Shown here: piece by piece, positions 8,378 to 17,378 of the stretch
Layout: every line of letters starts with the position of its first letter
How positions within the stretch are numbered: the stretch's first letter is position 1
DNA from: Chloroflexota bacterium
GTDB taxonomy: Bacteria > Chloroflexota > Anaerolineae > Aggregatilineales > Phototrophicaceae
Assembly (NCBI GenBank): GCA_011523735.1
Contig: WTGB01000155.1
Span: forward strand, 21,785-85,784
Direction: 5' to 3'
DNA length: 64,000 bases
Made by a program: the position numbers and the translations under genes
The notes under the pieces: generated by a model
Database searches by the model: none
Told to the model about the DNA's origin: nothing
What the model saw: only the letters and a program-made list of their open reading frames with translations

Positions 8378-9541
8378 CTACCGGCTCATCTGCCGTATGA
8401 GATTGCCCAGGACTGCGATGCCCGCGTGCAAATCTTCCGGCGGCAGGAAGCTATAAGACAGCCGCAGGTGATGCAAGCCCGCGTCAGGCTCCACAAAGAA
8501 ACCGGTGCCGGGTGCGAAATAGACATTCTGCTCGCGCGAGCGTTCCGCCAGGTCATCAACGCGCACCGACCGCGGCAGTTGCAGCCAGATAAAATAGCCG
8601 CCTGCCGGGCGCGTATAAGCCACCGAAGCCGGCATAGCAGATGCCAGCGCCTCCAAAGCCATATCGCGCCGGTCTCTGTACTGCCCGCGCAACCAGCGCA
8701 CATGCGCTTCCCATTCACCGCTGCGGCAATACTGCGCCACGATTGCGGCGGTAAACGGATTCGCTCCGCCACCCATAGTGAGCACGCCGCCCCCGACGAA
8801 ATCGGCGATCCGCTCCGCCGCCCCAATCAGCCAGCCTATGCGCAACCCGGGTGCCAACGTCTTGGAAAAACTGCCTATGCGCAAGACATTCTCGCCGCCG
8901 GCCAAGGCATAAAAGCTCGGCGGCAATTCGCCTTCAAAACGGATGTCGCTGTAAACATCATCCTCGACGATGAGAAATCCGTAGCGCTGGCTTAATTCGA
9001 TGATCGCTCGCCGGCGATTTTCCGGCATGGTGATACCCGACGGATTCTGAAAATTCGGCACGACGTAGTAGAACTTCGGAACCCGCCCTTGGGCTTTAAG
9101 TTCGCGCAGCATCCGCTCCATCTCGGATACAACGACGCCAGCTCCGTCAATCGGCACATCGCGCAGTTCCAGCCGATGGTCGCGGAAGATGTGCAGCGCA
9201 TCGCGATAGGATGGCGCGTCCGTCAGCACGACATCGCCCGCCCGCGTCAGCTGGTCGCTGATCATATCGACGCCCCAGGTCGAGCCGCCGATGATCATCA
9301 GGTTCTCGCGAGCGACTGGCAGTTTTTCGGCGCGCCTCAGTCGCTCGACAAGAAAATCGATCAACTCCGGGTTGCCCTGCTCTGCGCCGTAATTGAACAG
9401 CCGCGTTACACCCGGCTCAAGCCAAACCCGCTCGACCGTTTCCCGTATACTATCGATTGGCAGCAAGTCCCGCGCAGGATGCCCGGCAAACAGCGGAATG
9501 CTGCCAGCGATGACCCCTTGTGGCGTAATTTCCAGTTTCAT
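8378..9541 (-). CDS. PLP-dependent aminotransferase, class I/II (2-aminoadipate/MocR-like)
   Basis: This 387-residue fold-type I aminotransferase resembles the catalytic half of MocR regulators and LysN-type 2-aminoadipate transaminases. No N-terminal winged helix is present. Motifs seen: YYVVPNFQNPSG (about residue 155), IVEDDVYSDI (the PLP-contacting Asp) and GSFSKTLAPGLRIGW, where the Lys of SKT forms the Schiff base. The C-terminal Arg in HHLRLSYSFLP binds the substrate carboxylate. Its ATG directly abuts the stop of the upstream amidohydrolase, so translation is probably coupled. The amino donor is unknown. Confidence 0.88.
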   Translation of the reverse strand: MKLEITPQGVIAGSIPLFAGHPARDLLPIDSIRETVERVWLEPGVTRLFNYGAEQGNPELIDFLVERLRRAEKLPVARENLMIIGGSTWGVDMISDQLTRAGDVVLTDAPSYRDALHIFRDHRLELRDVPIDGAGVVVSEMERMLRELKAQGRVPKFYYVVPNFQNPSGITMPENRRRAIIELSQRYGFLIVEDDVYSDIRFEGELPPSFYALAGGENVLRIGSFSKTLAPGLRIGWLIGAAERIADFVGGGVLTMGGGANPFTAAIVAQYCRSGEWEAHVRWLRGQYRDRRDMALEALASAMPASVAYTRPAGGYFIWLQLPRSVRVDDLAERSREQNVYFAPGTGFFVEPDAGLHHLRLSYSFLPPEDLHAGIAVLGNLIRQMSR

Positions 9542-10960
9542 CTATTTCGGTGTGGCTTCCGGCGGTAGCGGCGTGACATAAGTCCGCCCCGCCCGCGCTC
9601 GCTCAAACTCGGCTTTCGCGGCCGCCAGCAAGTTCGGCTTCGCCAGCAGATCAAGCCCAGCCAGCGCCATCGTCTTCGCAGCGAAAATCATGCCCTTGGC
9701 GCCAATGCTCGAGCCAGAAGACGCAACCGTCTGCCAACTGTGCCCCGGCGTCCCCAGCGGCCAACATGTCGTCGTGATCTGCCCGGTCGGCGTGATCCAA
9801 CTCACATCAGCGACTTCGGTCGAGCCTCCCATCAACGGCGGCTGCGGGCAATGCGGATAGACTCCCTCCCATAGCGGATCATCGATAGTCGCTGGATCCA
9901 GATTGTTGCTCGTCGATAGTTGCATCCAGTCAAAGCCCCGCTGCACCGAGCCTTCGGGGAAGGTCGCCTGCAATTCTCGCGCGAATTGGCGCTCCTGCTC
10001 AGTGAAACGCATATCGTCAACTTCCGCCATCTTCTCGTAGAGCAAATCGGACATCACGTCATTCGGCAACAAGTCAAAGCAGCCAGTGATGAACTCAATT
10101 TCATGCCGCGTCCCGGTCATCAGCGCCGCGCCCTTGGCGATATCTTGCATCCACTGGTACATCTCTTCGACTTGGGCTCGCTGCGGCGCCCGCACAAAAT
10201 ACCAGACTTGGGCAAAAGCCGGCACGACATTCGGCGCTTGACCGCCGCTGGTCACCACGCTATGAATTCGCGACTCCGGCGGGACATGCTCGCGCATGTA
10301 ATTCACCCCGGCGTCCATCAGCATCACGCCATCCAGCGCGCTCCGCCCCAGCCAGGGCGAGCCACCAGCATGCGCCGCCACGCCATGAAAATTGACCTTG
10401 AAGGAATTCATCGCCAGCGAGGAACCATTCCAGGTGATATTCGTATCACCCGGGTGCCAGCTTATCGCCGCGTCCAAGTCATCAAAGACACCATCGCGGG
10501 CCATGAAGGTCTTGCCGACCAAGGTCTCTTCCGCCGGGCAGCCGTAAAAGCGAATCGTGCCTTCAATGCCCTGCTGCTGCATGACCGATTTCAGCGCCAT
10601 CACCGAGCCCATGCAAGCTGTGCCGAAGAGATTGTGACCACAGCCATGCCCCGGTCCCCCCGCCTCTATTGGCGATCGCTCACTCGATAATTCTTGCGAC
10701 AAGCCGGGCAAGGCATCATACTCGCCTAAGAAGCCAATGATTGGCGCCCCCGCGCCCCACTCAGCGGTGAAGGCAGTGGGCATCCCTCCCGCGCCCCAGC
10801 TAACTGCAAAGCCATCCGCTTCGAGCCTTTCCGCCAGCAACTCGGAAGCAAACACTTCCTGCAATGCCACCTGTGGATGATCCCATATCTCTTTAGCGAT
10901 ATAAGTAAGTTCTTCGTCATTCTCCCGTATATGATCAAAGATGATTGCTTTGGCGTCCAT
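9542..10960 (-). CDS. M20 amidohydrolase, AbgB-like
   Basis: This is a 472-residue metal-dependent amidohydrolase of peptidase family M20, close to the p-aminobenzoyl-glutamate hydrolase subunit AbgB and related N-acyl amino-acid deacylases. Metal and catalytic motifs are intact: GEYDALPGLSQ, GHGCGHNLFG, CPAEETLVGK (Glu-Glu pair) and SWHPGDTN. It starts at ATG 10960 with GAGGAG five to six bases upstream. It leads the operon with the aminotransferase and dioxygenase, so it may release the amino acid that those enzymes act on. The substrate is inferred only as an N-acyl amino acid or amide. Confidence 0.85.
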   Translation of the reverse strand: MDAKAIIFDHIRENDEELTYIAKEIWDHPQVALQEVFASELLAERLEADGFAVSWGAGGMPTAFTAEWGAGAPIIGFLGEYDALPGLSQELSSERSPIEAGGPGHGCGHNLFGTACMGSVMALKSVMQQQGIEGTIRFYGCPAEETLVGKTFMARDGVFDDLDAAISWHPGDTNITWNGSSLAMNSFKVNFHGVAAHAGGSPWLGRSALDGVMLMDAGVNYMREHVPPESRIHSVVTSGGQAPNVVPAFAQVWYFVRAPQRAQVEEMYQWMQDIAKGAALMTGTRHEIEFITGCFDLLPNDVMSDLLYEKMAEVDDMRFTEQERQFARELQATFPEGSVQRGFDWMQLSTSNNLDPATIDDPLWEGVYPHCPQPPLMGGSTEVADVSWITPTGQITTTCWPLGTPGHSWQTVASSGSSIGAKGMIFAAKTMALAGLDLLAKPNLLAAAKAEFERARAGRTYVTPLPPEATPK

Positions 10961-11276
10961 TGAATCTCCTCGTCTTCAATGATGCTGTCTCGCCCGAAGC
11001 TTAACGCATTCAGGGGCGATTTTGTAGAGAACGTAGTCTGGGCCGATCGTCTGTCGAATGCTTACTAGGCTCGGGGAGCCGGCGCCTGGCTCTCTCAACT
11101 GCATAAAAAGAAACACCCCGCAGGGCGCGGGGTGTTGGGGGATGGAATAAATCTGCTTATAATAAATCTAATTTCTATAAAAATCATAACAAATCACAAT
11201 CCCTGCCGTCAACAAATTCAAACCAGATTCATGCCAAACCTTGCGGAAATCTTTACTTTGGCCTGCCCCTCAGGCG
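10961..11276. other. Intergenic region with fprA terminator
   Basis: This stretch between two minus-strand genes holds the fprA terminator (11106-11136), a short GGCTC-GGG-GAGCC hairpin near 11069, and an AT-rich tract at 11150-11220. No ORF with a credible start or RNA gene is seen. Confidence 0.5.
11106..11136 (-). terminator. Intrinsic terminator downstream of the ferredoxin-NADP reductase gene
   Basis: The perfect 10-bp stem AACACCCCGC / GCGGGGTGTT (11112-11121, 11127-11136) has a 5-base loop. Read on the minus strand it is followed by TCTTTTTATG, giving the U-run. Confidence 0.85.
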
Positions 11277-12704
11277 CTATTTCGGCGCGCCGACCAATTC
11301 AGTCGACTTGCCCAAAACCTCCAGCATCTCGTCAACGGTCGTGAACTTGATGCGGCTGCGCCCAACTGCGGCGCCGCGCTGAAGTTCAATCTCGTCCAAG
11401 ACCCTCCAATCGTCAAACGTGATATATGTCGGCTTGCGCGCCTCCAGCATATCGATAATGGCGTCGCCTCGTGAATCGACAGGCTGCAGCACCTGCCCGG
11501 CCGCCAGGTCAGCCAGGAAGCATTCAGCCGTCTCAATCGCGTCGGGTTTGTTCGTGCCGATGATGCCGGTCGGTCCCCGTTTTATCCAACCTACGACATA
11601 ATTGCCCATTACTACTTCCCGCCCCTCATGTCGTTTCAGCACCCGCCCTCGATCATTGGGGATCGTGCCCCAGCGGTCATAAAAGGGCACGTCCGGCAAG
11701 GGCACGCCGCGATAGCCCACCGAGCGGAAGACCATATCGACCGGCAGCAACTCGTAGTTCCCGGTCGCGCGCGGACGCAAGCTGCCGCGTTCATCCAGGT
11801 AAAGCTCATTCTTGACCAATTTAATCGCTTCCACCTTGTCGCGGCCGATAATTTCAGTCGGCGAGACGAGGAAGCGCATGATGATACGGCGCGGCTTGCC
11901 GGTCGACCCACGATCGACATAGGACTGCAAGATCTTGACATTGCGGATGGCGCTGCGGTCACGAGCCTTCTTCAAATGCGTCGCGCTAAGCTCATCCAGC
12001 GAGGCGTCATCGCAGTCGACGATGATATCGGTATCCGCCATCTCACCCAGCTCTTTGATCTCGGGATTGCTGAAGGCCGCTTGCGCTGGTCCCCGCCGCC
12101 CCAGCACGTAAATCTCCTCTACCTCGCTATAGCGCAAAGCCTCCAGCGCATAATCCGCGATGTCAGTCTGATACAATTCTTCCGGCGTCCGACCCAATAT
12201 CCGCGCCACATCCATGGCCACGTTGCCCACACCGATGACCGCGGCACGCTTGATCCCGCGCAGGTCAAAGTCATAGTCGTGATAATCCGGATGCCCGTTG
12301 TACCAACCGACAAATTCAGTCGCGGCGTAGCTATTCGGCAGGTCTTCGCCGGGTATGCCCAGCTTTCTGTCAGTCTGCGCCCCCGTCGCATAAATGATGC
12401 CATGGTAATGGTCGCTGAGATCCCAGCGCGTCATATCTTTCCCGAATTCGATATTGCCATAAAAGCTGAAACGCTCATGGGCGGCGATGCGGCTGTAGAG
12501 CTTGGTCACTGATTTGATCTTCTCATGATCGGGCGCGACGCCGCCGCGGACTAAACCAAAGGGCGTCGGCAAGCGCTCGTACATATCCACAGTGATCAGC
12601 GGCTCAATCTGTTTCAGCAAATGGTCGGCGGCGTAGAAACCGGACGGACCTGAGCCAATGATCGCCACTCGTATCTTGGAAGTCTTGCTGCCCGCTTCTG
12701 TCAT
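11277..12704 (-). CDS. fprA: Ferredoxin--NADP+ reductase, adrenodoxin-reductase type
   Basis: This 475-residue flavoprotein shuttles electrons between NADPH and ferredoxin. It belongs to the glutathione-reductase-like branch (mycobacterial FprA, mitochondrial adrenodoxin reductase). The N-terminal FAD motif is VAIIGSGPSGFYAADHLL, followed by RLPTPFGLVRGGVAPDHEKIK, a hallmark of this branch. The NADP-binding motif is AVIGVGNVAMDVARIL. WIKRGPTGIIGTNKPDA near the C-terminus is also characteristic. Its ATG overlaps the stop of the upstream peptidase by four bases (ATGA), so the two are translationally coupled. A strong terminator follows. The partner ferredoxin is not in the window. Confidence 0.92.
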   Translation of the reverse strand: MTEAGSKTSKIRVAIIGSGPSGFYAADHLLKQIEPLITVDMYERLPTPFGLVRGGVAPDHEKIKSVTKLYSRIAAHERFSFYGNIEFGKDMTRWDLSDHYHGIIYATGAQTDRKLGIPGEDLPNSYAATEFVGWYNGHPDYHDYDFDLRGIKRAAVIGVGNVAMDVARILGRTPEELYQTDIADYALEALRYSEVEEIYVLGRRGPAQAAFSNPEIKELGEMADTDIIVDCDDASLDELSATHLKKARDRSAIRNVKILQSYVDRGSTGKPRRIIMRFLVSPTEIIGRDKVEAIKLVKNELYLDERGSLRPRATGNYELLPVDMVFRSVGYRGVPLPDVPFYDRWGTIPNDRGRVLKRHEGREVVMGNYVVGWIKRGPTGIIGTNKPDAIETAECFLADLAAGQVLQPVDSRGDAIIDMLEARKPTYITFDDWRVLDEIELQRGAAVGRSRIKFTTVDEMLEVLGKSTELVGAPK

Positions 12705-13948
12705 TTAGCTTTCTCGCCAGCACATTTCAATGGAATGACCAGACCCTTGCGGAAAGATGTTAACGAGATCAGTTCGCCGTTTTCATCTACGACAAACAGG
12801 TCCTCCACCCGCACTCCATAGCCACGCTCAGGATAATACAAGCCGGGTTCGATGGTCAAGATATTCCCAATCTGAAAGACATCGTCCCGGCGCAAATGAC
12901 TGATGGAGGGACCTTCGTGAATCTCAATGCCAACCCCGTGCCCCAGACTGTGCAAATAGCCTTCCATCGTAGCCGCGTCAGACCGCGTTGTGGCATACCC
13001 TTTGCTCTCGAAATGATCCAATACCGCCTCCTGCATGAAATGGGTCGGTTTGTTCACGCCGAAAGCTTCCACCGCAATATCGAAAGCTTCCATCACCGTG
13101 TCATAATCCGTTTGAACCTCAGGTGGCGCATAGCCGATGCACCAAGTCCGCGTCATGTCATGGTGATACCCGCCACCCAACTCCCGCGGGAAAAGATCAA
13201 AGACAATCGCCTGCCCCATCCGCAGCGGCATATCGGCCTCGCCACGGCTATGCGGAAAACCGGCATCCCGTCCCTGGGCAAAAATCATGTTTGTGTCTTC
13301 CAAGCCACACGCCATCAGTTCACGCCGTACAAAATCCTTGACATCGCCGATGGTCGCCCGCCGGCTGCTCTCATCCAGCAAGTATTCGCCGTCGGGCCGC
13401 AAACTTGAGATTCGCTCCCAAGCGAGTTCCATCACGGCATTTGTGCGCTCCGCCACCGACCTGATGCGCGCGATTTCCTCCGCGTCTTTTGTCAACATGG
13501 CCTCTTCAATGAGCGTTGCCTTTTCCTCCACGACAAACTCGAAGGCTCTTAACTCCGCCAGCAGGATGCGGTACAACGCTATCGTCTTGTTAATCTGCCA
13601 GGTGCCATACAATCCAACCCGCCCTGTGCTCAAACCGAGGCGCGCCAGAACATCCGACCAGTGCAGCGCGGTCGCCTTGATGCTGTCGCCTTCCGCCTCC
13701 TTGTATCGGTCATAATAGCCCAGCTCTACATCAGTCTTCACGTCTAGGCCGCTCTTCGCCGCCTCTTCCAACTCCATGCGGCTGCAAACGAGCGACGCGG
13801 GCCTGCCGCGCAATTTGAATATCGTACCATGCGTTATCTGCGCGCCGTTGCTCAAATAGTAGCGCGCTGGGTTGAATTCCTCGCCGCCAGTGACGATGAT
13901 GGCATCCAACTCGCGTTCCAGCATCAGCCGATCGAGATCTGCTTTCAT
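12701..13948 (-). CDS. M24 family metallopeptidase (Xaa-Pro aminopeptidase-like)
   Basis: This 415-residue pita-bread peptidase of family M24 has an N-terminal creatinase-like domain (residues 1-150) and a C-terminal catalytic domain. All five metal ligands can be placed: the two Asp in VFDLFPRELGGGYHHDMTRT, His in LGHGVGIEIHEGP, Glu in LTIEPGLYYP and Glu in GVRVEDLFVV. Members cleave Xaa-Pro bonds or act on creatine-like substrates, so proline dipeptidase is an alternative name. It starts at ATG 13948 with GAGGAAC upstream. It forms an overlapping pair with fprA; the functional link between them is not obvious. Confidence 0.88.
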   Translation of the reverse strand: MKADLDRLMLERELDAIIVTGGEEFNPARYYLSNGAQITHGTIFKLRGRPASLVCSRMELEEAAKSGLDVKTDVELGYYDRYKEAEGDSIKATALHWSDVLARLGLSTGRVGLYGTWQINKTIALYRILLAELRAFEFVVEEKATLIEEAMLTKDAEEIARIRSVAERTNAVMELAWERISSLRPDGEYLLDESSRRATIGDVKDFVRRELMACGLEDTNMIFAQGRDAGFPHSRGEADMPLRMGQAIVFDLFPRELGGGYHHDMTRTWCIGYAPPEVQTDYDTVMEAFDIAVEAFGVNKPTHFMQEAVLDHFESKGYATTRSDAATMEGYLHSLGHGVGIEIHEGPSISHLRRDDVFQIGNILTIEPGLYYPERGYGVRVEDLFVVDENGELISLTSFRKGLVIPLKCAGEKAK

Positions 13949-14000
13949 ACAGTTTCGTTCCTCACATAAATCGCAAATGACTATTCACCGGGCAGTAGAC

Positions 14001-15359
14001 TTACAGCACAGCCTTCAATACACGCAGCAGATCGGCATCCTGCTCCGGCAAGACCGTGCGCGGGTCTATCAATACGCGGCCGTCAGCGATGCGGGCGATC
14101 ACCGGCGGTTGCCCTTGACGCAATTTCGCTCTTACGCCATCAGGCGCGTCGCAATCAATCGCCAGCAGAGCCGTCGACAATACGGCGCCGGGCAAGCTGC
14201 CGCCACCGATCGTTGATTCGCCCGGCAATACTGTCCCGCCCACTTGAGCCGCCCAGGTCCCCGCCCGCGCTTCAATATCCGCCAAGGATTCAGCAATCAT
14301 CTGCCAGACAGGAATCCGCTCGAGCGCTTCACCGCATCGATAATGCGCCAGGGTGGCAAGCAAAGCCGCGTAGGTCAGCTTGTCAACGCGCAGCGCCCGC
14401 GCCAGGGGATGGCGCTTCAACCGCGCGACCGCGTCCGCCTTGCCGACGATGATGCCCGCCTGCGGTCCCCCCAGCAGCTTGTCCCCACTGAAGCAGACCA
14501 GATCAAAGCCAGCCGCCACGCTTTCCTGAATCATAGGCTCGTGAGCTAAGCCGAAGGGGACCGTATCAATGAGTGTTCCGCTGCCCAAGTCGTCCACCGC
14601 CAACACCCCATGTTCTCGGGCCAGACTTGCCAACTCGCCAAGCGGGGGCTGTTCAACAAAGCCGACCTGCTTGAAATTTGAAGCGTGCACCCGCAAGAGC
14701 ATCGCCGTCCGTTCATTTAATGCCCCTGTGAAATCGGCTAGCCAGGTGCGATTGGTCGTCCCCACTTCAACCAGCCGCGCGCCGCTCTCTTGCATGATCG
14801 CCGGTATGCGGAAGCCGCCGCCAATCTCCACCAACTGCCCGCGCGATATGACGACCTCTTTATCCTTCGCCAAGGCGCTGAGAATCAGGACCAGCGCGGA
14901 AGCATTGTTATTGACAACAAGAGCGTCTTCAGCGCCAGTAAGCTCGCGCAGCAGTTGACTCGCGTGCGTCAATCGGCTGCCGCGCCTGCCGCTCCCCAGG
15001 TCAAACTCCAGATTGTTATAGGCGCCCGCCGCCATTGTTATCGCAGCCTGCGCCGCGCCCGACAACAGGGCTCTACCCAGGTTCGTATGGATAATCACGC
15101 CCGTGCCATTAATCACCGGAACCAGGCTCGGTTGCAGGGACTCTCGCAGGCGGTTCACAACTTGCGCAATCAAAATCTCCGCGGTCAGATCGATCGGTTG
15201 CGATTGCAAGATAGCCTGACGCGCCGCATCAGCGGTCGAGCGAATCGCATCCACCACCAAGTCGCGGCTGTACATCTCGATTAGGGGCTGTATTGGGCGC
15301 TGAGCAAGCAGGGCGTCAACCGAAGGCAAGCTTCGCAGCAATGCGTCCTTATCTTTCAT
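14001..15359 (-). CDS. selA: L-seryl-tRNA(Sec) selenium transferase
   Basis: SelA is a PLP enzyme that converts seryl-tRNA(Sec) to selenocysteyl-tRNA(Sec) using selenophosphate. The 452-residue length matches E. coli SelA (463), and the signatures match well: INGTGVIIHTNLGRALL, AEDALVVNNNASALVLIL, VISRGQLVEIGGGFRIP, LVEVGTTNRT, and SGDKLLGGPQAGIIVG with the PLP lysine. Its start lies within the last codons of the upstream membrane-protein gene (11-base overlap). selB, selC and selD are not in the window, and no interrupted reading frame here looks like a selenoprotein. Selenocysteine use elsewhere in the genome is therefore predicted. Confidence 0.95.
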   Translation of the reverse strand: MKDKDALLRSLPSVDALLAQRPIQPLIEMYSRDLVVDAIRSTADAARQAILQSQPIDLTAEILIAQVVNRLRESLQPSLVPVINGTGVIIHTNLGRALLSGAAQAAITMAAGAYNNLEFDLGSGRRGSRLTHASQLLRELTGAEDALVVNNNASALVLILSALAKDKEVVISRGQLVEIGGGFRIPAIMQESGARLVEVGTTNRTWLADFTGALNERTAMLLRVHASNFKQVGFVEQPPLGELASLAREHGVLAVDDLGSGTLIDTVPFGLAHEPMIQESVAAGFDLVCFSGDKLLGGPQAGIIVGKADAVARLKRHPLARALRVDKLTYAALLATLAHYRCGEALERIPVWQMIAESLADIEARAGTWAAQVGGTVLPGESTIGGGSLPGAVLSTALLAIDCDAPDGVRAKLRQGQPPVIARIADGRVLIDPRTVLPEQDADLLRVLKAVL

Positions 15360-15798
15360 GCACTAACTCGCGGTTACGCAAGAAGACTTCCACCACCAAA
15401 AACAGCAAGATCAGAATAAAGACAATTGGCAGTGACAGATACCGGGGAATCATCAGCCAGGCGCAGGTCACTACGATGATGCCAACCCATACGCTGCGGC
15501 GGACCACAACGCCCATGAGCGGCGCATCCTCCTGCCCCTTCGCCAACCGTTGACTAAGCCAGCGAACAATTGGGATCGCCGTTCCGGTCACTGCAATCTG
15601 CAACAAAATAAAAAAGAGCCAGATCTCCCCGCCGATTCGGGGCCTCGTCGTCATCACCAAGTATGCCAACCCACCCCAGCCGCTGATGAACATGATCAGC
15701 GACGCCAGCAACACGCCACGCTGCTCGCCCACCGGATTCTCGCCCGACCACAGAGACGAACTGCGACCATTTACCTCGCCAGACCGATTGGCTATCAT
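15349..15798 (-). CDS. Small membrane protein of unknown function
   Basis: This 149-residue protein has about four hydrophobic helices: near 27-48 (GVLLASLIMFISGWGGLAYLV), 60-80 (IWLFFILLQIAVTGTAIPIV), and a pair around 105-140. The ends are hydrophilic. No family is recognised. ATG 15798 is chosen because GAGGTG stands six bases upstream; an in-frame GTG at 15807 precedes it. It overlaps the selA start by 11 bases, so the two genes are likely cotranscribed. There is no evidence that it takes part in selenium metabolism. Confidence 0.7.
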   Translation of the reverse strand: MIANRSGEVNGRSSSLWSGENPVGEQRGVLLASLIMFISGWGGLAYLVMTTRPRIGGEIWLFFILLQIAVTGTAIPIVRWLSQRLAKGQEDAPLMGVVVRRSVWVGIIVVTCAWLMIPRYLSLPIVFILILLFLVVEVFLRNRELVHER

Positions 15799-15898
15799 CA
15801 CTTTCACCTCGTCAGGCGCATTGTATTACGATTTCTATACACAGTTATGCCATCCAGAGACATTAAGAATCCCGCTAGCCGCTGCTGCCTCGCGCGCC

Positions 15899-17194
15899 TT
15901 ATGACAATCCTTCAAGCAGCGCTTGAGTATCGCGAGAAGGCCTAACACCCAGATTGCGCTTGAGCAGCCGCTCGAGTACAGCGTAATGCTCCCAGGCATC
16001 GGCATTGCGGCCGAGGTTGATATACATCTGCATCGCCCCGCGGTGAATATCTTCGCGCTGCGGCAATTCCCTGAGCGCGCGCGTATAGAAACCCAGCGCT
16101 TCATCCCAGGCTTGCTCAGCCGCCCTCAGCCGCGCCAGGCCATTCAAGGCTTCGCCATACATCGCCTGCAAATGCTTGCGCCGCGCCACGATCCAAGGCA
16201 ACTTCAAGGGATACAAAAACGGCGCCTTGTAGATTTCGATAGCCTGGCTATACAGGGTTTGCCGCTCCCGTTCATCAGTGGACAGCAGCGCGCTCTCCAT
16301 CGCCCCTTCGAAATCAGCAACATCATAATGTCGAATGACTTTGTCGCTCGGCACATAGAAGCCGGTTGAATAATTGGTCAACTCATAATTCTTGTCATCT
16401 TCCACGTTCATCGATATGCGCTCGGTAATCTTCCGCTTGGTGACATGAAAGACATTGGTCGCATCTCTGACCGAAAGCTTGGGCCAGAAAATCTCGAAGA
16501 TTTGGTCGCGCGTCACCAAGGGATTATCCATGAAATAGAAGAACAAGTTCCGCGGCAAAGCGCCGTCCCAGCTTCTAATCTCTCGTCCATTGGAGACAGC
16601 GTGCCCTCGACCAAAGGCATATACTTCAAGCTGCGGCTTCAACGCGACTTCTTTGGTGAACAAGAGATTGTTGCTGCGGTGCTCTGTACCCATCACCGCA
16701 ACCTCGTCGCGGTTGACCCATTGGATCCAGGGATCATAGGTCAAGAGCCGCGAATTCACTACCAGTTGAGAATTGTCGCTAAGATTCTCCACCAAGGCGG
16801 TGATAAACTGCCGAAACTCCGCGTCCGGATTCACGCGATCCAACTCATCAAGATATAGAATGACGCGGTCATCGCTGAGACGAGCCATGTCCGCCGCCAA
16901 AGCCGCGCCTGCTTCCGCCGGTTCGCCATTCCGCAACGCGCTCGCAAGCTGCCCGCCAAAGTCCGGCTCAACAAGCCGTATCTCTTCCAGCAGGTCCCTC
17001 ACCCAGGTCAAAACGCCTGCGCCGCCCGCAGGAATTCGATAATAGAGCAGTCTTTGTGATGATCCGTTCATGAAGTAACTTAGAAAGACATTTCGATAGT
17101 TCGCCCAAGGGTAGAGAAGTACGACCTTCTTCCCGGCAGAACTCTCCATAAACGAATCTAAGGAAACATTCGTAATTTCTTGCGACAACATCAT
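15899..17194 (-). CDS. SARP-like transcriptional regulator with BTAD domain and NTPase remnant
   Basis: This 431-residue protein has three parts. Residues 20-165 look like the end of an AAA/STAND-type NTPase, with VVLLYPWANYRN where a P-loop would be expected and a clear Walker-B-like strand VILYLDELDRVN, but no GxxxxGK[ST]. Residues 185-285 resemble an OmpR/SARP winged helix (LEVYAFGRGHAVSNGREI ... VFHVTKRKITERI). Residues 290-431 form a TPR-like bacterial transcriptional activator domain (AAEQAWDEALGFYTRALREL ... RHKHL). It is preceded by a good promoter at 17271-17300. Targets are unknown. An NTP-independent regulator is inferred from the missing P-loop. Confidence 0.7.
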   Translation of the reverse strand: MMLSQEITNVSLDSFMESSAGKKVVLLYPWANYRNVFLSYFMNGSSQRLLYYRIPAGGAGVLTWVRDLLEEIRLVEPDFGGQLASALRNGEPAEAGAALAADMARLSDDRVILYLDELDRVNPDAEFRQFITALVENLSDNSQLVVNSRLLTYDPWIQWVNRDEVAVMGTEHRSNNLLFTKEVALKPQLEVYAFGRGHAVSNGREIRSWDGALPRNLFFYFMDNPLVTRDQIFEIFWPKLSVRDATNVFHVTKRKITERISMNVEDDKNYELTNYSTGFYVPSDKVIRHYDVADFEGAMESALLSTDERERQTLYSQAIEIYKAPFLYPLKLPWIVARRKHLQAMYGEALNGLARLRAAEQAWDEALGFYTRALRELPQREDIHRGAMQMYINLGRNADAWEHYAVLERLLKRNLGVRPSRDTQALLEGLS

Positions 17195-17270
17195 GCGACC
17201 TTTCGACAGCTTTCAGGAGGCAGCGAAACGATCTCCGACGCTGAACTTCAATACAACGCTAAACGACATT

Positions 17271-17300
17271 ATGATATTCTATAACGAATTGCTTAGTCAA
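17271..17300 (-). promoter_or_regulatory. Promoter of the SARP-like regulator gene
   Basis: On the minus strand TTGACT (17300-17295) and TATCAT (17276-17271) are separated by 18 bases, about 77 bases before the ATG, in an AT-rich tract. Confidence 0.6.
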
Positions 17301-17378
17301 GAATGCCAATTAAAGGGAATAGTGAGAATTGTGGAATATCCCCCTATTGCAACTCCAATATGAGGGATTTACCACTCC

